Shown here: positions 18,563-27,845 of the stretch, piece by piece
Numbering within the stretch: the first letter of the stretch is position 1
Layout: each line of letters opens with the position of its first letter
Origin: Pseudoalteromonas sp. T1lg23B
GTDB taxonomy: Bacteria > Pseudomonadota > Gammaproteobacteria > Enterobacterales > Alteromonadaceae
Direction: 5' to 3'
NCBI RefSeq assembly: GCF_002964665.1
Contig: NZ_PQBZ01000030.1
Location: 57,689 to 121,688 of the forward strand
Length of the DNA: 64,000 nt
Notes under the pieces: generated by a model
The model's input: the letters and a program-made list of their open reading frames with translations, nothing else
Told to the model about the DNA's origin: nothing
The model's database searches: none
Position numbers and translations under genes: made by a program

Positions 18563-19321
18563 CTAGCGTTTGTTTAGTTCTCTGGTTTGGCGGGCATGTT
18601 CGCTGAGGTCACTTAAGCCAAGTTTATCGTAACTTTTTTCCATGATCTCTAGCGCATTGTTGAGGTAGCTGCTTTGTGAGTAATGCTCCACAACATATTT
18701 GCCACGGTTAGCGGCGGCCAAGTAAGCTTCTCGCTCAAAGTAATACTGAGCCACTTTTAACTCATAGCGTGCCATCTTGTTAAGCAACCAAACGAGACGC
18801 TTTTTGGCTTCTGGCACATAAGCGCTATCTGGGTAGCTTTTGATCAGGGTCGACAAATCTTGGAAAGCGACACGCGTGCGGTTGGCATCTCGATCGGCTC
18901 TATCAACGCCAAAATAGTCTTGGAACGCGTTCTCATCCGCTTTAATGTTGACCAATCCACGCATGTAGTACATGTAGTCAAGATTTTTGTGGTTCGGATT
19001 TAAACGAATAAAACGGTCGATACTTGCCAGTGCTTGATCAGTGTTACCAGTTTGGTAATAAGCAAATATTAAATCCATCTGCACTTGACGAGAATAAGGA
19101 CCAAACGGGTATCGAGCATTAATTGCACTCAATAGTTCAATGGCGCGAGCGTATAAACCTGAGTCCAAGGTTTGCTTTGCATCTTCATATAATGCTTGGG
19201 CTGATTTATTTGGTACGCGTTCTATTTCATCTTGTTCTGGCGCTGAAGAGCAGGCTGCTAAGCCTAAAAATGAGGCGCTAAGTACAATGGCAAAGGCGCG
19301 CGTCCTTAAGTTATTTATCAT
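18563..19321 (-). CDS. bamD: Outer membrane protein assembly factor BamD
   Basis: A 252-residue lipoprotein of the BAM complex, which inserts beta-barrels into the outer membrane. The lipobox is L-A-A-C with the lipidated Cys at residue 24. The rest is tetratricopeptide-like helices with the family motifs Y-E-D-A-K, Y-P-F-G-P-Y-S-R-Q-V-Q-M-D-L-I-F-A-Y-Y and Y-M-R-G-L. It is divergent from rluD, as in E. coli. Essential in most Gram-negatives. Confidence 0.97.
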   Translation of the reverse strand: MINNLRTRAFAIVLSASFLGLAACSSAPEQDEIERVPNKSAQALYEDAKQTLDSGLYARAIELLSAINARYPFGPYSRQVQMDLIFAYYQTGNTDQALASIDRFIRLNPNHKNLDYMYYMRGLVNIKADENAFQDYFGVDRADRDANRTRVAFQDLSTLIKSYPDSAYVPEAKKRLVWLLNKMARYELKVAQYYFEREAYLAAANRGKYVVEHYSQSSYLNNALEIMEKSYDKLGLSDLSEHARQTRELNKR

Positions 19322-19444
19322 TTTATTTTACTACCTTTGTTGTCTTCGGCTAGGCCAAGTCGGTAAAACCGAGTAAACTATGCATTTATGCGATTCTAAC
19401 CCAGTCGAGCACAGCTTGCACTGGTAAATTAGGTAAAGTTACAG

Positions 19445-20422
19445 ATGTCAGAGCAAATTTCCCTTCAAGCTGAAGTCCCAACCGAATTAGGTGGTAAACG
19501 TCTAGACCAAATTTTGGCGCAATTGTTCCCTGATTTTTCACGTTCAAGAATAAAAACTTGGATTTTAGATGATAAAGTCACCGTAGATGGCGCCGTGTTC
19601 AATACACCTAGAGAAAAACTACTCGGTGGAGAAGTGGTTGCAATTGAAACCCAGATTGAAGCCCCGCGCGAATATGAAGCGCAAGATATCGCACTAGACA
19701 TTGTGTACGAAGACGATGATATTCTAGTGATCAACAAGCCCATGGGTTTGGTAGTGCACCCAGGTGCAGGTAATCCAGATGGTACGGTGTTGAACGCGTT
19801 ATTACATCATCATCCAGACATTATTAATGTGCCTCGAGCAGGAATAGTGCACCGTTTGGATAAAGACACCACAGGGTTGATGGTTGTTGCTAAAACCATT
19901 CAAGCGCAAACCCATTTAGTGAAGAATCTACAGGCTCGAGAAAACTTTACTCGTGAGTATGAAGCCATATGTAATGGCACCATGACAGCGGGTGGTATGG
20001 TTGAGAAGCCCATTGGTCGCCATGCAACAAAGCGCACCCATATGGCCATTCACGAAATGGGTAAACCTGCTATCACGCATTACCGTGTTGCGGAAAAGTT
20101 TCGTGCCCATACGCGCTTGCGTTTGCGTCTTGAAACGGGTCGTACGCACCAAATTCGTGTTCATATGGCGTATTTAAACCATCCTCTGATTGGTGATCAG
20201 CTATACGGTGGTCGTCCACGTCCACCTCGCAATGCTACGCCCGAGTTGTTTGCACAGTTGCGAGACTTTAAGCGACAAGCACTTCATGCGATAAAATTGA
20301 GTATTGCTCATCCGATAACGGGTGAAATGATGACCTGGGAAGCACCAGTACCTGAAGACATGCAAATCCTAACTCAGGCGTTGCGTGAAGATACCAAGGT
20401 TAACCCAGACTTATCATTGTAA
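19445..20422 (+). CDS. rluD: 23S rRNA pseudouridine(1911/1915/1917) synthase RluD
   Basis: A 325-residue RluA-family pseudouridine synthase that modifies helix 69 of 23S rRNA. An N-terminal S4 RNA-binding domain (about 15-75) precedes the catalytic domain with H-R-L-D-K-D-T-T-G-L-M-V-V-A-K (catalytic Asp) and G-R-T-H-Q-I-R-V-H. pgeF follows six bases downstream, the usual bamD/rluD-pgeF-clpB order. Confidence 0.97.
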   Translation: MSEQISLQAEVPTELGGKRLDQILAQLFPDFSRSRIKTWILDDKVTVDGAVFNTPREKLLGGEVVAIETQIEAPREYEAQDIALDIVYEDDDILVINKPMGLVVHPGAGNPDGTVLNALLHHHPDIINVPRAGIVHRLDKDTTGLMVVAKTIQAQTHLVKNLQARENFTREYEAICNGTMTAGGMVEKPIGRHATKRTHMAIHEMGKPAITHYRVAEKFRAHTRLRLRLETGRTHQIRVHMAYLNHPLIGDQLYGGRPRPPRNATPELFAQLRDFKRQALHAIKLSIAHPITGEMMTWEAPVPEDMQILTQALREDTKVNPDLSL

Positions 20423-20428
20423 GGACAG

Positions 20429-21157
20429 ATGATGATACTGCCCAACTGGCCCATTCAGCACCGAGTTAGTGCGTTGTCTACAACGCGCCTTGAGGGCTAT
20501 TCAGCAGGGCCTTTTGACAGTTTTAACTTAGGTTATCATGTAGGTGATTCAATCGCTGCGGTTGACAGTAATCACCAGCGGTTACGTGAGTACTTGCCTC
20601 GACCCGCTCAGTGGCTTGAGCAAGTACATGGCGCACAGGTGTTTTCGGTGACTCACCGTACGGTCTGTACTCCTTGGCCCAAAGCCGATGCTTTATACAC
20701 ACGTATAGCGCAGCAGCCACTCGCTGTGATGACGGCAGACTGCTTACCTATATTGCTAGCCAATGAACAAGGTACAGAAGTGGCGGCTATTCATGGGGGC
20801 TGGCGACCTTTAGTACAGGGTGTAATTGCTAATACTTTGCGTCTGTTCGACAGTTCAGCCGAACAACTGTATGCGTGGCTCGGACCTGCTATTGGACCAT
20901 CTATGTTTGAAGTTGGCAGTGAAGTGAAGGCGCAGTTTTGTGCGCAAAACGCAGCGCATCAAAATGATTTTTATCCGCAGAAAAATGGTAAATATCTTGC
21001 TGACATCTACAGTATTGCGCGCCGGCAATTGGCACGCTCTGGTGTTGTTCAGGTGTTTGGTGGTCAATTTTGCACCGTGAGTCAAAGTGAGTTGTTTTTT
21101 TCTTATCGCCGTGACGGCCAAACAGGAAGGATGGCCAGTTTGATCTGGCGCAATTAA
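20429..21157 (+). CDS. pgeF: Peptidoglycan editing factor PgeF (YfiH family)
   Basis: A 242-residue YfiH/laccase-domain protein. Family members have been described as polyphenol oxidase- or purine-nucleoside-phosphorylase-like, and E. coli PgeF corrects mis-incorporated L-Ser in UDP-MurNAc peptides. The zinc-site motifs are visible: V-H-G-A-x-V, T-A-D-C-L-P-I-L and A-A-I-H-G-G-W-R. It starts at tandem ATGs (20429/20432) just after rluD. Confidence 0.93.
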   Translation: MMILPNWPIQHRVSALSTTRLEGYSAGPFDSFNLGYHVGDSIAAVDSNHQRLREYLPRPAQWLEQVHGAQVFSVTHRTVCTPWPKADALYTRIAQQPLAVMTADCLPILLANEQGTEVAAIHGGWRPLVQGVIANTLRLFDSSAEQLYAWLGPAIGPSMFEVGSEVKAQFCAQNAAHQNDFYPQKNGKYLADIYSIARRQLARSGVVQVFGGQFCTVSQSELFFSYRRDGQTGRMASLIWRN

Positions 21158-21180
21158 TCTTATTTTCCACACACTCGTTA

Positions 21181-21209
21181 CTTGAACATTCGCATAACAA
21201 TACCCATTA
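21181..21209 (+). promoter_or_regulatory. Predicted sigma-32 heat-shock promoter of clpB
   Basis: CTTGAAC at 21181-21187 and ACCCATTA at 21202-21209 are separated by 14 bases, close to the sigma-32 consensus (CTTGAAA, 13-15 bases, CCCCATNT). It lies about 40 bases ahead of clpB, a known heat-shock gene. Confidence 0.8.
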
Positions 21210-21246
21210 ATTAACTAGTTAATAGTTTTTGATAGGTAGATGCACA

Positions 21247-23820
21247 ATGCGTTTAGACAGATTTACCAGTAAATTTCAGGCCGCGCTTTCAGATGCGCAG
21301 TCCCTAGCTCTGGGCAGAGATCACCAGTTTATTGAGCCTGTACACCTTATGTATGCGTTGTTACAGCAAAATGGTTCTAGTGTTCGCGCGCTACTTGCTC
21401 AGGCAGGTGTGAGCGCAGATGAGCTTAACAGTAAGCTTTCTCAAGCAATTGAAAAAGTGTTTAAAGTTGAAGGAATTGGCGGTGATGTACAGCTGTCCAA
21501 TAACCTTGTTTCTCTTATTAACCTGTGCGACAAGTATGCACAAAAGCGTAAAGACCAATATATTTCCAGCGAATTGTTCGTGTTTGCAGCCTGTGAAGAT
21601 AAGGGGCCGTTGGGTGATATTTTCAAAGCTTTGAATATCACTCAACCAAAAATCGAGGCCGCTATCAAAGCCATTCGTGGTGGACAAAAAGTCGATAGCC
21701 CCAATGCAGAAGACACGCGCCAATCTCTAGAAAAATACACCATTGACTTAACTGAGCGTGCTGAGCAAGGTAAATTGGACCCTGTGATCGGGCGTGATGA
21801 TGAAATTCGTCGTACCATTCAGGTATTACAACGTCGCACCAAGAATAATCCAGTATTGATTGGTGAGCCTGGGGTAGGTAAAACGGCGATTGTTGAAGGG
21901 CTTGCACAGCGCATTATCAATGGTGAAGTGCCTGAAGGCTTGAAGAGTAAGCGGGTACTGTCGTTAGATTTAGGCGCTTTGGTTGCCGGTGCAAAGTATC
22001 GTGGTGAGTTTGAGGAACGACTCAAATCTGTACTCAATGAACTGGCTAAAGAAGAAGGTCAGGTCATCTTGTTTATTGATGAGATCCACACCATGGTTGG
22101 TGCCGGTAAAACAGATGGTGCTATGGACGCTGGCAACATGTTAAAACCTGCACTGGCGCGTGGTGAACTACATTGCGTCGGGGCCACAACCCTTGACGAG
22201 TATCGTCAGTACATCGAAAAAGACGCCGCGCTTGAGCGTCGTTTCCAGAAAGTATTCGTTAGTGAACCAACCGTGGAAGATACCATAGCGATACTACGTG
22301 GTTTAAAAGAGCGCTATGAGTTACATCACTCGGTGGATATTACTGACCCAGCCATTGTCGCAGCGGCGAATCTATCGCATCGTTATATCAGTGATAGACA
22401 ACTCCCTGACAAAGCAATTGACTTGATTGATGAAGCTGGTAGCTCTATTCGCTTGCAAATTGATTCTAAGCCAGAGCAATTAGATAAGTTGGAACGCCGC
22501 ATCATTCAGTTAAAGCTGGAAGACAACGCCTTGGCGAAAGAAAAGGATGAGGCCAGCCAAAAGCGTCGAAGTGAGATGCAGTCATTGATCAGTGACCTAG
22601 AAGCCGAATACAAAGAGCTAGACGAAGTATGGAATGCTGAAAAAGCGTCATTACAAGGTACTCAAGTAATCAAAGCGGAACTAGAGCAAGCTCGTTTGGA
22701 CTTGGAAGTTGCTCGTCGGGCGAGTGACTTGCAGCGTATGTCAGAGTTGCAGTATGGTCGTATTCCAGAACTGGAGCGTAAGCTAGACCTCGCGTCGCAG
22801 GCAGAAATGCAGGAAATGAGTCTGCTGAAAAATCAGGTAGGAGAAGATGAAATCGCAGAAATTTTATCCCGTTGGACCGGTATTCCTGTTGCAAAAATGC
22901 TCCAAGGTGAGCGTGAGAAATTGTTACAAATGGAAGACGAACTACACAAAAAGGTGATTGGTCAAGATGAGGCTGTGAATGCGGTTGCTAATGCGATTCG
23001 TCGTTCGCGCGCGGGATTGGCTGATCCTAATCGTCCTATTGGCTCATTCTTGTTCTTGGGCCCAACTGGCGTCGGTAAAACAGAGCTGACCAAAGCGCTG
23101 GCGCATTTTATGTTTGATACCGAAGATGCGATGGTGCGCATCGATATGTCAGAATTTATGGAAAAACATTCAGTTGCACGTCTAGTTGGTGCGCCTCCTG
23201 GCTATGTTGGCTATGAAGAAGGGGGATATTTGACAGAAGCGGTCCGCCGTCGACCATATTCAGTGGTATTGCTTGATGAGGTTGAAAAAGCACACCCTGA
23301 TGTATTCAATATTTTATTACAAGTGTTGGATGATGGCCGTTTAACGGATGGCCAAGGGCGTACGGTAGATTTTAAAAATACGGTGATAATCATGACCTCT
23401 AACCTAGGCTCAGATATCATTCAAGAACAGGCAGGAAATAACGATTATGTGACGCTCAAAGAACTGGTGATGGGTGTTTTAGCAAGTCAGTTTAGACCTG
23501 AGTTTATCAATCGTATCGATGAAACTGTGGTTTTCCACCCCTTAATCAACGAGCATATCAAACAAATTGCGAGTATTCAGTTGGAAAAACTAACCTCAAG
23601 GCTTACGGATAAGGGCTATCAGTTTAGTTTAACGCCTGCGGCGCTTGAGAGAATTGCCGCCAGCGGTTTCGACCCTGTGTTTGGCGCAAGACCATTGAAA
23701 CGGGCAGTACAGCAGTACATCGAAAACCCACTTGCTCAGCGTTTGTTGTCTGGCGAGTTCGTCAGCGGAGACAGCATCACGGTGGATGTGCAAGACGATG
23801 AAATTGTGTTTATAAAATAG
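21247..23820 (+). CDS. clpB: ATP-dependent disaggregase ClpB
   Basis: An 857-residue Hsp100 disaggregase, exactly the E. coli length when started at the ATG at 21247 ([10 protein letters not shown]). Order of domains: N-terminal Clp repeat (about 1-145), AAA1 with Walker A G-E-P-G-V-G-K-T, a coiled-coil middle domain (about 410-525), AAA2 with G-P-T-G-V-G-K-T, and a C-terminal small domain. It works with DnaK to rescue aggregated proteins. The upstream TTG at 21229 is not needed. Heat-shock control is predicted from the sigma-32 site. Confidence 0.98.
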   Translation: MRLDRFTSKFQAALSDAQSLALGRDHQFIEPVHLMYALLQQNGSSVRALLAQAGVSADELNSKLSQAIEKVFKVEGIGGDVQLSNNLVSLINLCDKYAQKRKDQYISSELFVFAACEDKGPLGDIFKALNITQPKIEAAIKAIRGGQKVDSPNAEDTRQSLEKYTIDLTERAEQGKLDPVIGRDDEIRRTIQVLQRRTKNNPVLIGEPGVGKTAIVEGLAQRIINGEVPEGLKSKRVLSLDLGALVAGAKYRGEFEERLKSVLNELAKEEGQVILFIDEIHTMVGAGKTDGAMDAGNMLKPALARGELHCVGATTLDEYRQYIEKDAALERRFQKVFVSEPTVEDTIAILRGLKERYELHHSVDITDPAIVAAANLSHRYISDRQLPDKAIDLIDEAGSSIRLQIDSKPEQLDKLERRIIQLKLEDNALAKEKDEASQKRRSEMQSLISDLEAEYKELDEVWNAEKASLQGTQVIKAELEQARLDLEVARRASDLQRMSELQYGRIPELERKLDLASQAEMQEMSLLKNQVGEDEIAEILSRWTGIPVAKMLQGEREKLLQMEDELHKKVIGQDEAVNAVANAIRRSRAGLADPNRPIGSFLFLGPTGVGKTELTKALAHFMFDTEDAMVRIDMSEFMEKHSVARLVGAPPGYVGYEEGGYLTEAVRRRPYSVVLLDEVEKAHPDVFNILLQVLDDGRLTDGQGRTVDFKNTVIIMTSNLGSDIIQEQAGNNDYVTLKELVMGVLASQFRPEFINRIDETVVFHPLINEHIKQIASIQLEKLTSRLTDKGYQFSLTPAALERIAASGFDPVFGARPLKRAVQQYIENPLAQRLLSGEFVSGDSITVDVQDDEIVFIK

Positions 23821-23828
23821 TCACTTGA

Positions 23829-23860
23829 GCAGGTCTAGGCAATGGTTGCTCTAGGCCTGC
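23829..23860. terminator. Stem-loop downstream of clpB
   Basis: Ten-base arms GCAGGTCTAG and CTAGGCCTGC, with one G-T wobble, close a 12-base loop eight bases after the clpB stop. There is no T run, so termination would not be a classic rho-independent event; RNA 3'-end protection is an alternative. Confidence 0.5.
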
Positions 23861-23939
23861 GATGCGTTACTGGGTGATGGCGTTTACGCAGCGACTGCTC
23901 CAACCACTTTAAAATCTCATGCTTTTTTCTATTGAAGTT

Positions 23940-23968
23940 GTTTTTTTGTACGCAAAAATGAGTATAAT
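23940..23968 (+). promoter_or_regulatory. Orphan promoter with rRNA/tRNA-like discriminator
   Basis: A perfect TATAAT at 23963-23968 is followed by GCCTCTGCGCGCGGGG. The -35 is poor (GTTTTT at 17 bases, or TTGTTT at 19). The GC-rich discriminator resembles those of stringently controlled stable-RNA promoters. It points into the leader of the receiver-PilZ gene. Confidence 0.5.
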
Positions 23969-24249
23969 GCCTCTGCGCGCGGGGTTGGTGATAGCAGCCC
24001 CCCAATCTTGAAGGACCTAAGTTTAAGTCGCTGTTTTGCTACTTGGTGGCGAAGACGAACTTGTAGGTTAACCTACCAAATAATTTCTATGAGAATGCAC
24101 AGATTGTTTATAAAGCCACAGCAATGTAATTGTTGTTATCGGCTGAGGGTGTGCTACAACTAAGTTATGAAGGAATCGCTAACGTTGTTGTATCATGTTC
24201 GCGTTTTATGAATACCGTGTCTCTCTCTTCCCTATTTACGGAGCATTAA
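23969..24249 (+). other. Long untranslated leader of unknown function upstream of the receiver-PilZ gene
   Basis: About 280 bases without a credible reading frame lie between the strong -10 at 23963 and the start codon at 24250. It contains a 14-base perfect palindrome GTAGGTTAACCTAC (24063-24076) and a G-rich/C-rich pair (GGGG near 23981, CCCCCC near 23998) that could form a hairpin. I recognise no known riboswitch, tmRNA or SRP RNA consensus. It could be a regulated 5' UTR, a small RNA, or the relic of a stable-RNA operon; E. coli has an rRNA operon beside clpB. Confidence 0.35.
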
Positions 24250-25020
24250 ATGCAAGATGTGAGCTTTTTGGTCGTTGACGATTGTCAATTGGTACGTAAT
24301 CTAGTACGGAACACTCTAGAAAATCGTTTGGGTGCGGAGAATGTCTATACCGCCACCAATGGCAAGGAAGCGCTTGAACTGCTTAATGCAAGACATATTG
24401 ATATCATTATTGCTGATTGGCAAATGCCGCTAATGGATGGAGACGAGTTACTTCGTACAGTTCGTAAATCAGAAAAGCATAAGTTCACGCCTTTTATCAT
24501 GATGAGCTCGCTGGGCGACAAAGAACACGTGCTGGCTGCTATCCAAAATGGCGTATCGCAATATGTAATGAAACCGTTCAGTGCAGATAAGTTGGAAGAT
24601 GCGATTCAAAAGTCTTGGAATTCGGCGAATCGTCGTGGTGCCGTGCGTTTGTCCAGCTTACCCGAACATAGAGTGCGAATTCAAACCAGCAATCGTAAGC
24701 TTGCTGGCGTGGTAAAAAACATTAGCCACACGGGAATGTTGATTGAGTTGACATATAGCCGCGAGCTTAACCTGTTCACTAACTACTCTATAGAACTAGA
24801 TATTTTCGATTTAAATCATGAAGGTAATATGTTGATTGAGCCACTTTATGGCGTACCTGTTCGACTTAGTGCATTGGAGTCCAACACCAGTGCTACAAAG
24901 GTGTGTCAAATGGGGATCCGTTTTAACAGAGAAATGCTCCACGAAACCGTTAAGGGCAAGTTGGATTATCTACTTAAGAATCTAGGCCAAGATAGCGGTG
25001 ATCTGATCCAAGATAACTAA
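24250..25020 (+). CDS. Response regulator with C-terminal PilZ domain
   Basis: A 256-residue protein. The receiver (about 1-125) has D10-D11, phosphoacceptor D56 in I-I-A-D-W-Q-M-P and K in V-M-K-P-F. The C-terminal PilZ domain (about 133-235) has the c-di-GMP motifs R-G-A-V-R (RxxxR) and N-I-S-H-T-G (N-x-S-x-x-G). It would combine a phosphorylation input with c-di-GMP binding, in motility or attachment control. No kinase is adjacent; the nearest signalling neighbour is the convergent chemoreceptor gene. A GGAG site precedes the ATG. Confidence 0.88.
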   Translation: MQDVSFLVVDDCQLVRNLVRNTLENRLGAENVYTATNGKEALELLNARHIDIIIADWQMPLMDGDELLRTVRKSEKHKFTPFIMMSSLGDKEHVLAAIQNGVSQYVMKPFSADKLEDAIQKSWNSANRRGAVRLSSLPEHRVRIQTSNRKLAGVVKNISHTGMLIELTYSRELNLFTNYSIELDIFDLNHEGNMLIEPLYGVPVRLSALESNTSATKVCQMGIRFNREMLHETVKGKLDYLLKNLGQDSGDLIQDN

Positions 25021-25042
25021 CCATAAAGTACAATCAGTTTTG

Positions 25043-25079
25043 ATATTAAAAAGCCTGCAAGATGCAGGCTTTTTAATAT
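25043..25079. terminator. Bidirectional terminator between the receiver-PilZ gene and the chemoreceptor gene
   Basis: A long perfect inverted repeat, ATATTAAAAAGCCTGC and its complement around AAGAT, between two convergent genes, with A/T-rich tails on both sides. Confidence 0.92.
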
Positions 25080-25097
25080 TGGTGCTTCGATAGCTGT

Positions 25098-26645
25098 TTA
25101 AGTTCTAAAAGTCAGAATCATACCGGATATTTTATTGGCGCTTTCGACCAGCTTGGCTGCATCTTCTGCAACCTTGTAGCTTAGTTGCAGGTTATCGTTA
25201 CCATGCTCGCTAATATTACCGATATTATTATTTATTTCGCAGCTTACCACTTGTTGTTGCTCAGCCGCAGCTGAGATCTCTTGGGCTGATTGGGCGATTT
25301 CACTAATTTGTGTGAAAATTGTCTCTAACGCTTGTTGGCTTTGTTGACTGGCTTGCGCGCAGTTATCGGCTCTGTCTTTGGTACTTTGCATTACCTGTGA
25401 CCAACTAAACAAAGTATCTTGAATTTCTTTGATTGATGTATAGATATGGCTGGTTGCATTTTGTGTTCTTGAAGACAAAGCTCTGACCTCGTCAGCAACC
25501 ACGGCAAATCCTCGACCATGCTCTCCGGCACGAGCCGCTTCAATGGCAGCGTTGAGCGCGAGCAAATTAGTCTGCTCGGCAATACCCTCGATTTCAGTCA
25601 TGACCTTGCCAATCTTTTCCGCTTCACTTGCTAAAGAGGTGGCAGTTTGCGCTGCTTCATCTACCTGACCTGCCAATGTATTAACCATGTGTGCATTGTC
25701 AGCCATAGAGGACTTAATGTCTTTACAATGCTGCTGAGTTACTTCTACTTTCTCGGCAGTGGCACTTGTATTATGTGAGATCTCGCCAATGGTACTGCTC
25801 ATTTGCGACATGGCCGTAGCGATTGAATTAAGACGCTGACTTTGTGCCTGTATCCCGTGCTCTGTGCTACTGGATTTCTCATCCAAACCTGTGGCGATGT
25901 TTTTAAAGGTTAACGTTGCGTCTTTCATGCGTCCTAATACAGTACGCAGTTTTGCTTGCAACATACCTTGGCTATACTGTGCAACGCTAAATGGATGATG
26001 GCCGTTGTATACATACCTTGATACTGAGTCGAATTGTGCTTGTTGGGCACGTAACGCCTGAGGGGTTCTAATGAGCTCGTCATAATTAATTACGACCAGC
26101 AAAACAAAGGTAAGCAGCAAAAATAACGCAGCCATTGTATCCATAGACCAAAATGTCGCTATAGTTGCCGAAATGGCAATCATTAAGCTCAGTGTTCTGC
26201 GTAGACTGTATTGCTCGCTCCAATGCCAAATACTTTTTCCCTGATTAATCGCGTCATATAATTTTTGCGCACGCTGCTTGAGCCCCATGTCAGGGCGTAC
26301 ACGCACAGATTGGTAACCCGTTAGCTGTCCATGTTCGAAAATAGGGGTAACAAACGCGTCAACCCAATAATACCGACCATCTTTACAGCGATTTTTCACT
26401 ACCCCACGCCATGAATGGCCAGCTTTGAGTTTGTCCCAAAGTTCTTTAAAAGCCGCTTTGGGCATGTCTGGATGGCGAACGATGTTGTGATTTTTGCCGA
26501 CTAACTCTTCGCGTGAGAACCCAGATACCGAGCAGAATGCATCGTTGGCGTAGGTGGTTATTCCACGAAGGTCGGTGGTTGATACTAGCTGTTGGCTATC
26601 ATCAAAAGTAACTTCTTCATTAATTATATTTTGTCCACGACGCAT
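25098..26645 (-). CDS. Aer-like PAS-domain methyl-accepting chemotaxis protein
   Basis: A 515-residue chemoreceptor. The N-terminal PAS domain (about 10-125) has the Aer-type pattern T-T-Y-A-N-D-A-F-C and [14 protein letters not shown] hydrophobic hairpin (about 150-190) anchors it in the membrane with no periplasmic domain. The C-terminal signalling tip reads [20 protein letters not shown], which binds CheA/CheW. Aer-type PAS domains bind FAD and sense redox or energy state; cofactor binding here is inferred. Confidence 0.92.
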   Translation of the reverse strand: MRRGQNIINEEVTFDDSQQLVSTTDLRGITTYANDAFCSVSGFSREELVGKNHNIVRHPDMPKAAFKELWDKLKAGHSWRGVVKNRCKDGRYYWVDAFVTPIFEHGQLTGYQSVRVRPDMGLKQRAQKLYDAINQGKSIWHWSEQYSLRRTLSLMIAISATIATFWSMDTMAALFLLLTFVLLVVINYDELIRTPQALRAQQAQFDSVSRYVYNGHHPFSVAQYSQGMLQAKLRTVLGRMKDATLTFKNIATGLDEKSSSTEHGIQAQSQRLNSIATAMSQMSSTIGEISHNTSATAEKVEVTQQHCKDIKSSMADNAHMVNTLAGQVDEAAQTATSLASEAEKIGKVMTEIEGIAEQTNLLALNAAIEAARAGEHGRGFAVVADEVRALSSRTQNATSHIYTSIKEIQDTLFSWSQVMQSTKDRADNCAQASQQSQQALETIFTQISEIAQSAQEISAAAEQQQVVSCEINNNIGNISEHGNDNLQLSYKVAEDAAKLVESANKISGMILTFRT

Positions 26646-26847
26646 AATCTCTCCCTATGGATAACGAGTTAAGCTATTTCAGTGCTTAGCTCGTTCACCA
26701 CTTGATAAAATCACCAAGCTCCATGATTTTATTCAGTTACATTAGTCTTAGCGGTACTGAGCGATAGTTGTAATCATACCATTAAGATTTGCTTTAATTG
26801 TGTTAGATTATAGCGAGTTATAGAGCATAGCAACAAGGCGGATATCA

Positions 26848-27786
26848 ATGACAGAGTTAAACTATCTGTATGGAATTGAACAATTTGGGGATGCTGACCA
26901 AATTGTAGCACGACAACATATCGTAAAAGCGTTAGGTGAACAGGACGTGCGCATTGAGGTGCTGGCCACCAGTGTTAATCCTATTGATATTAAAACACGT
27001 ATGGGGCTTGGTTTTGTTGCAGCACAAAAAAAGGCCAATGACTTTATGGGTCTTGGCTATGATGTATATGGCCGAGTAACGGCTGTGGGTAGCAAAGTGA
27101 CGGGTTTTACGGTGGATCAGTATGTCATTGGTATGGTGGGGTTTGCGCATCACCCTGGTTGTTATGCGCAGCAAGTTGATGCCCATTGCAGTGAAATAAT
27201 TCCTTTAATACAGAAAGAAAACCCTGCAATCGCAGGTCTTTGTTTGAGTGGTTTAACCGCGCTTCAAGCATTGCAGTGTGTACCAGCCGATCTTGATGTG
27301 CCGATATATATCAATGCACCTACCGGCGGGGTAGGCCATTTAGCCTTACAACTTGCTCAACTTGAGGGTAGAAAGGTTGTTGCGCTGACCACAAGACCCA
27401 ATCATGAGTTGTTGGCACGACAAGATGTCGAAGTCATGGACTATGCTAGGTTTCTAAGTACGCGAAGAGCAGGCCAGTTGCTCGATTTAGTTGGTGGAGA
27501 CAAGGCTATCGAGTTAGTTGACAACTTAACGGCTGGTAGTGATGTGGTCACGGTGCCAACAATCAGTAAAGAACAGCTATGTGAGCATGCAAAGCGTAAA
27601 CAAATCAATGCACAGGGGATGGTTGTTACAGCAAACTGTGATGATCTCAATAAATTGTATCGAGCGTATAGAAGTGGCAAACTGACAGTGCATATGGATA
27701 AACAGTTTGCACTGTCTGAGGTTGCTGACGCACACCGTTACATGCAAAACGGCGGGCATAGTGGAAAAGTCATAATTTTGGCTTGA
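26848..27786 (+). CDS. Zinc-independent MDR-family NAD(P)H:quinone oxidoreductase-like protein
   Basis: A 312-residue medium-chain dehydrogenase/reductase. The GroES-like part has V-N-P-I-D-I-K-T-R and G-Y-D-V-Y-G-R-V-T-A-V-G; the nucleotide-binding part has A-P-T-G-G-V-G-H-L-A-L-Q-L-A-Q. The structural zinc Cys cluster of alcohol dehydrogenases is absent, favouring the quinone oxidoreductase branch. The substrate is unknown. A good AAGGCGG site precedes the ATG. gshA begins 59 bases downstream and may be cotranscribed. Confidence 0.82.
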   Translation: MTELNYLYGIEQFGDADQIVARQHIVKALGEQDVRIEVLATSVNPIDIKTRMGLGFVAAQKKANDFMGLGYDVYGRVTAVGSKVTGFTVDQYVIGMVGFAHHPGCYAQQVDAHCSEIIPLIQKENPAIAGLCLSGLTALQALQCVPADLDVPIYINAPTGGVGHLALQLAQLEGRKVVALTTRPNHELLARQDVEVMDYARFLSTRRAGQLLDLVGGDKAIELVDNLTAGSDVVTVPTISKEQLCEHAKRKQINAQGMVVTANCDDLNKLYRAYRSGKLTVHMDKQFALSEVADAHRYMQNGGHSGKVIILA

Positions 27787-27845
27787 GTATTACGAGTTTA
27801 GCCCCCATAACTTTGGCATTGCCTTTTTTGGCCGAGGATATTTTT

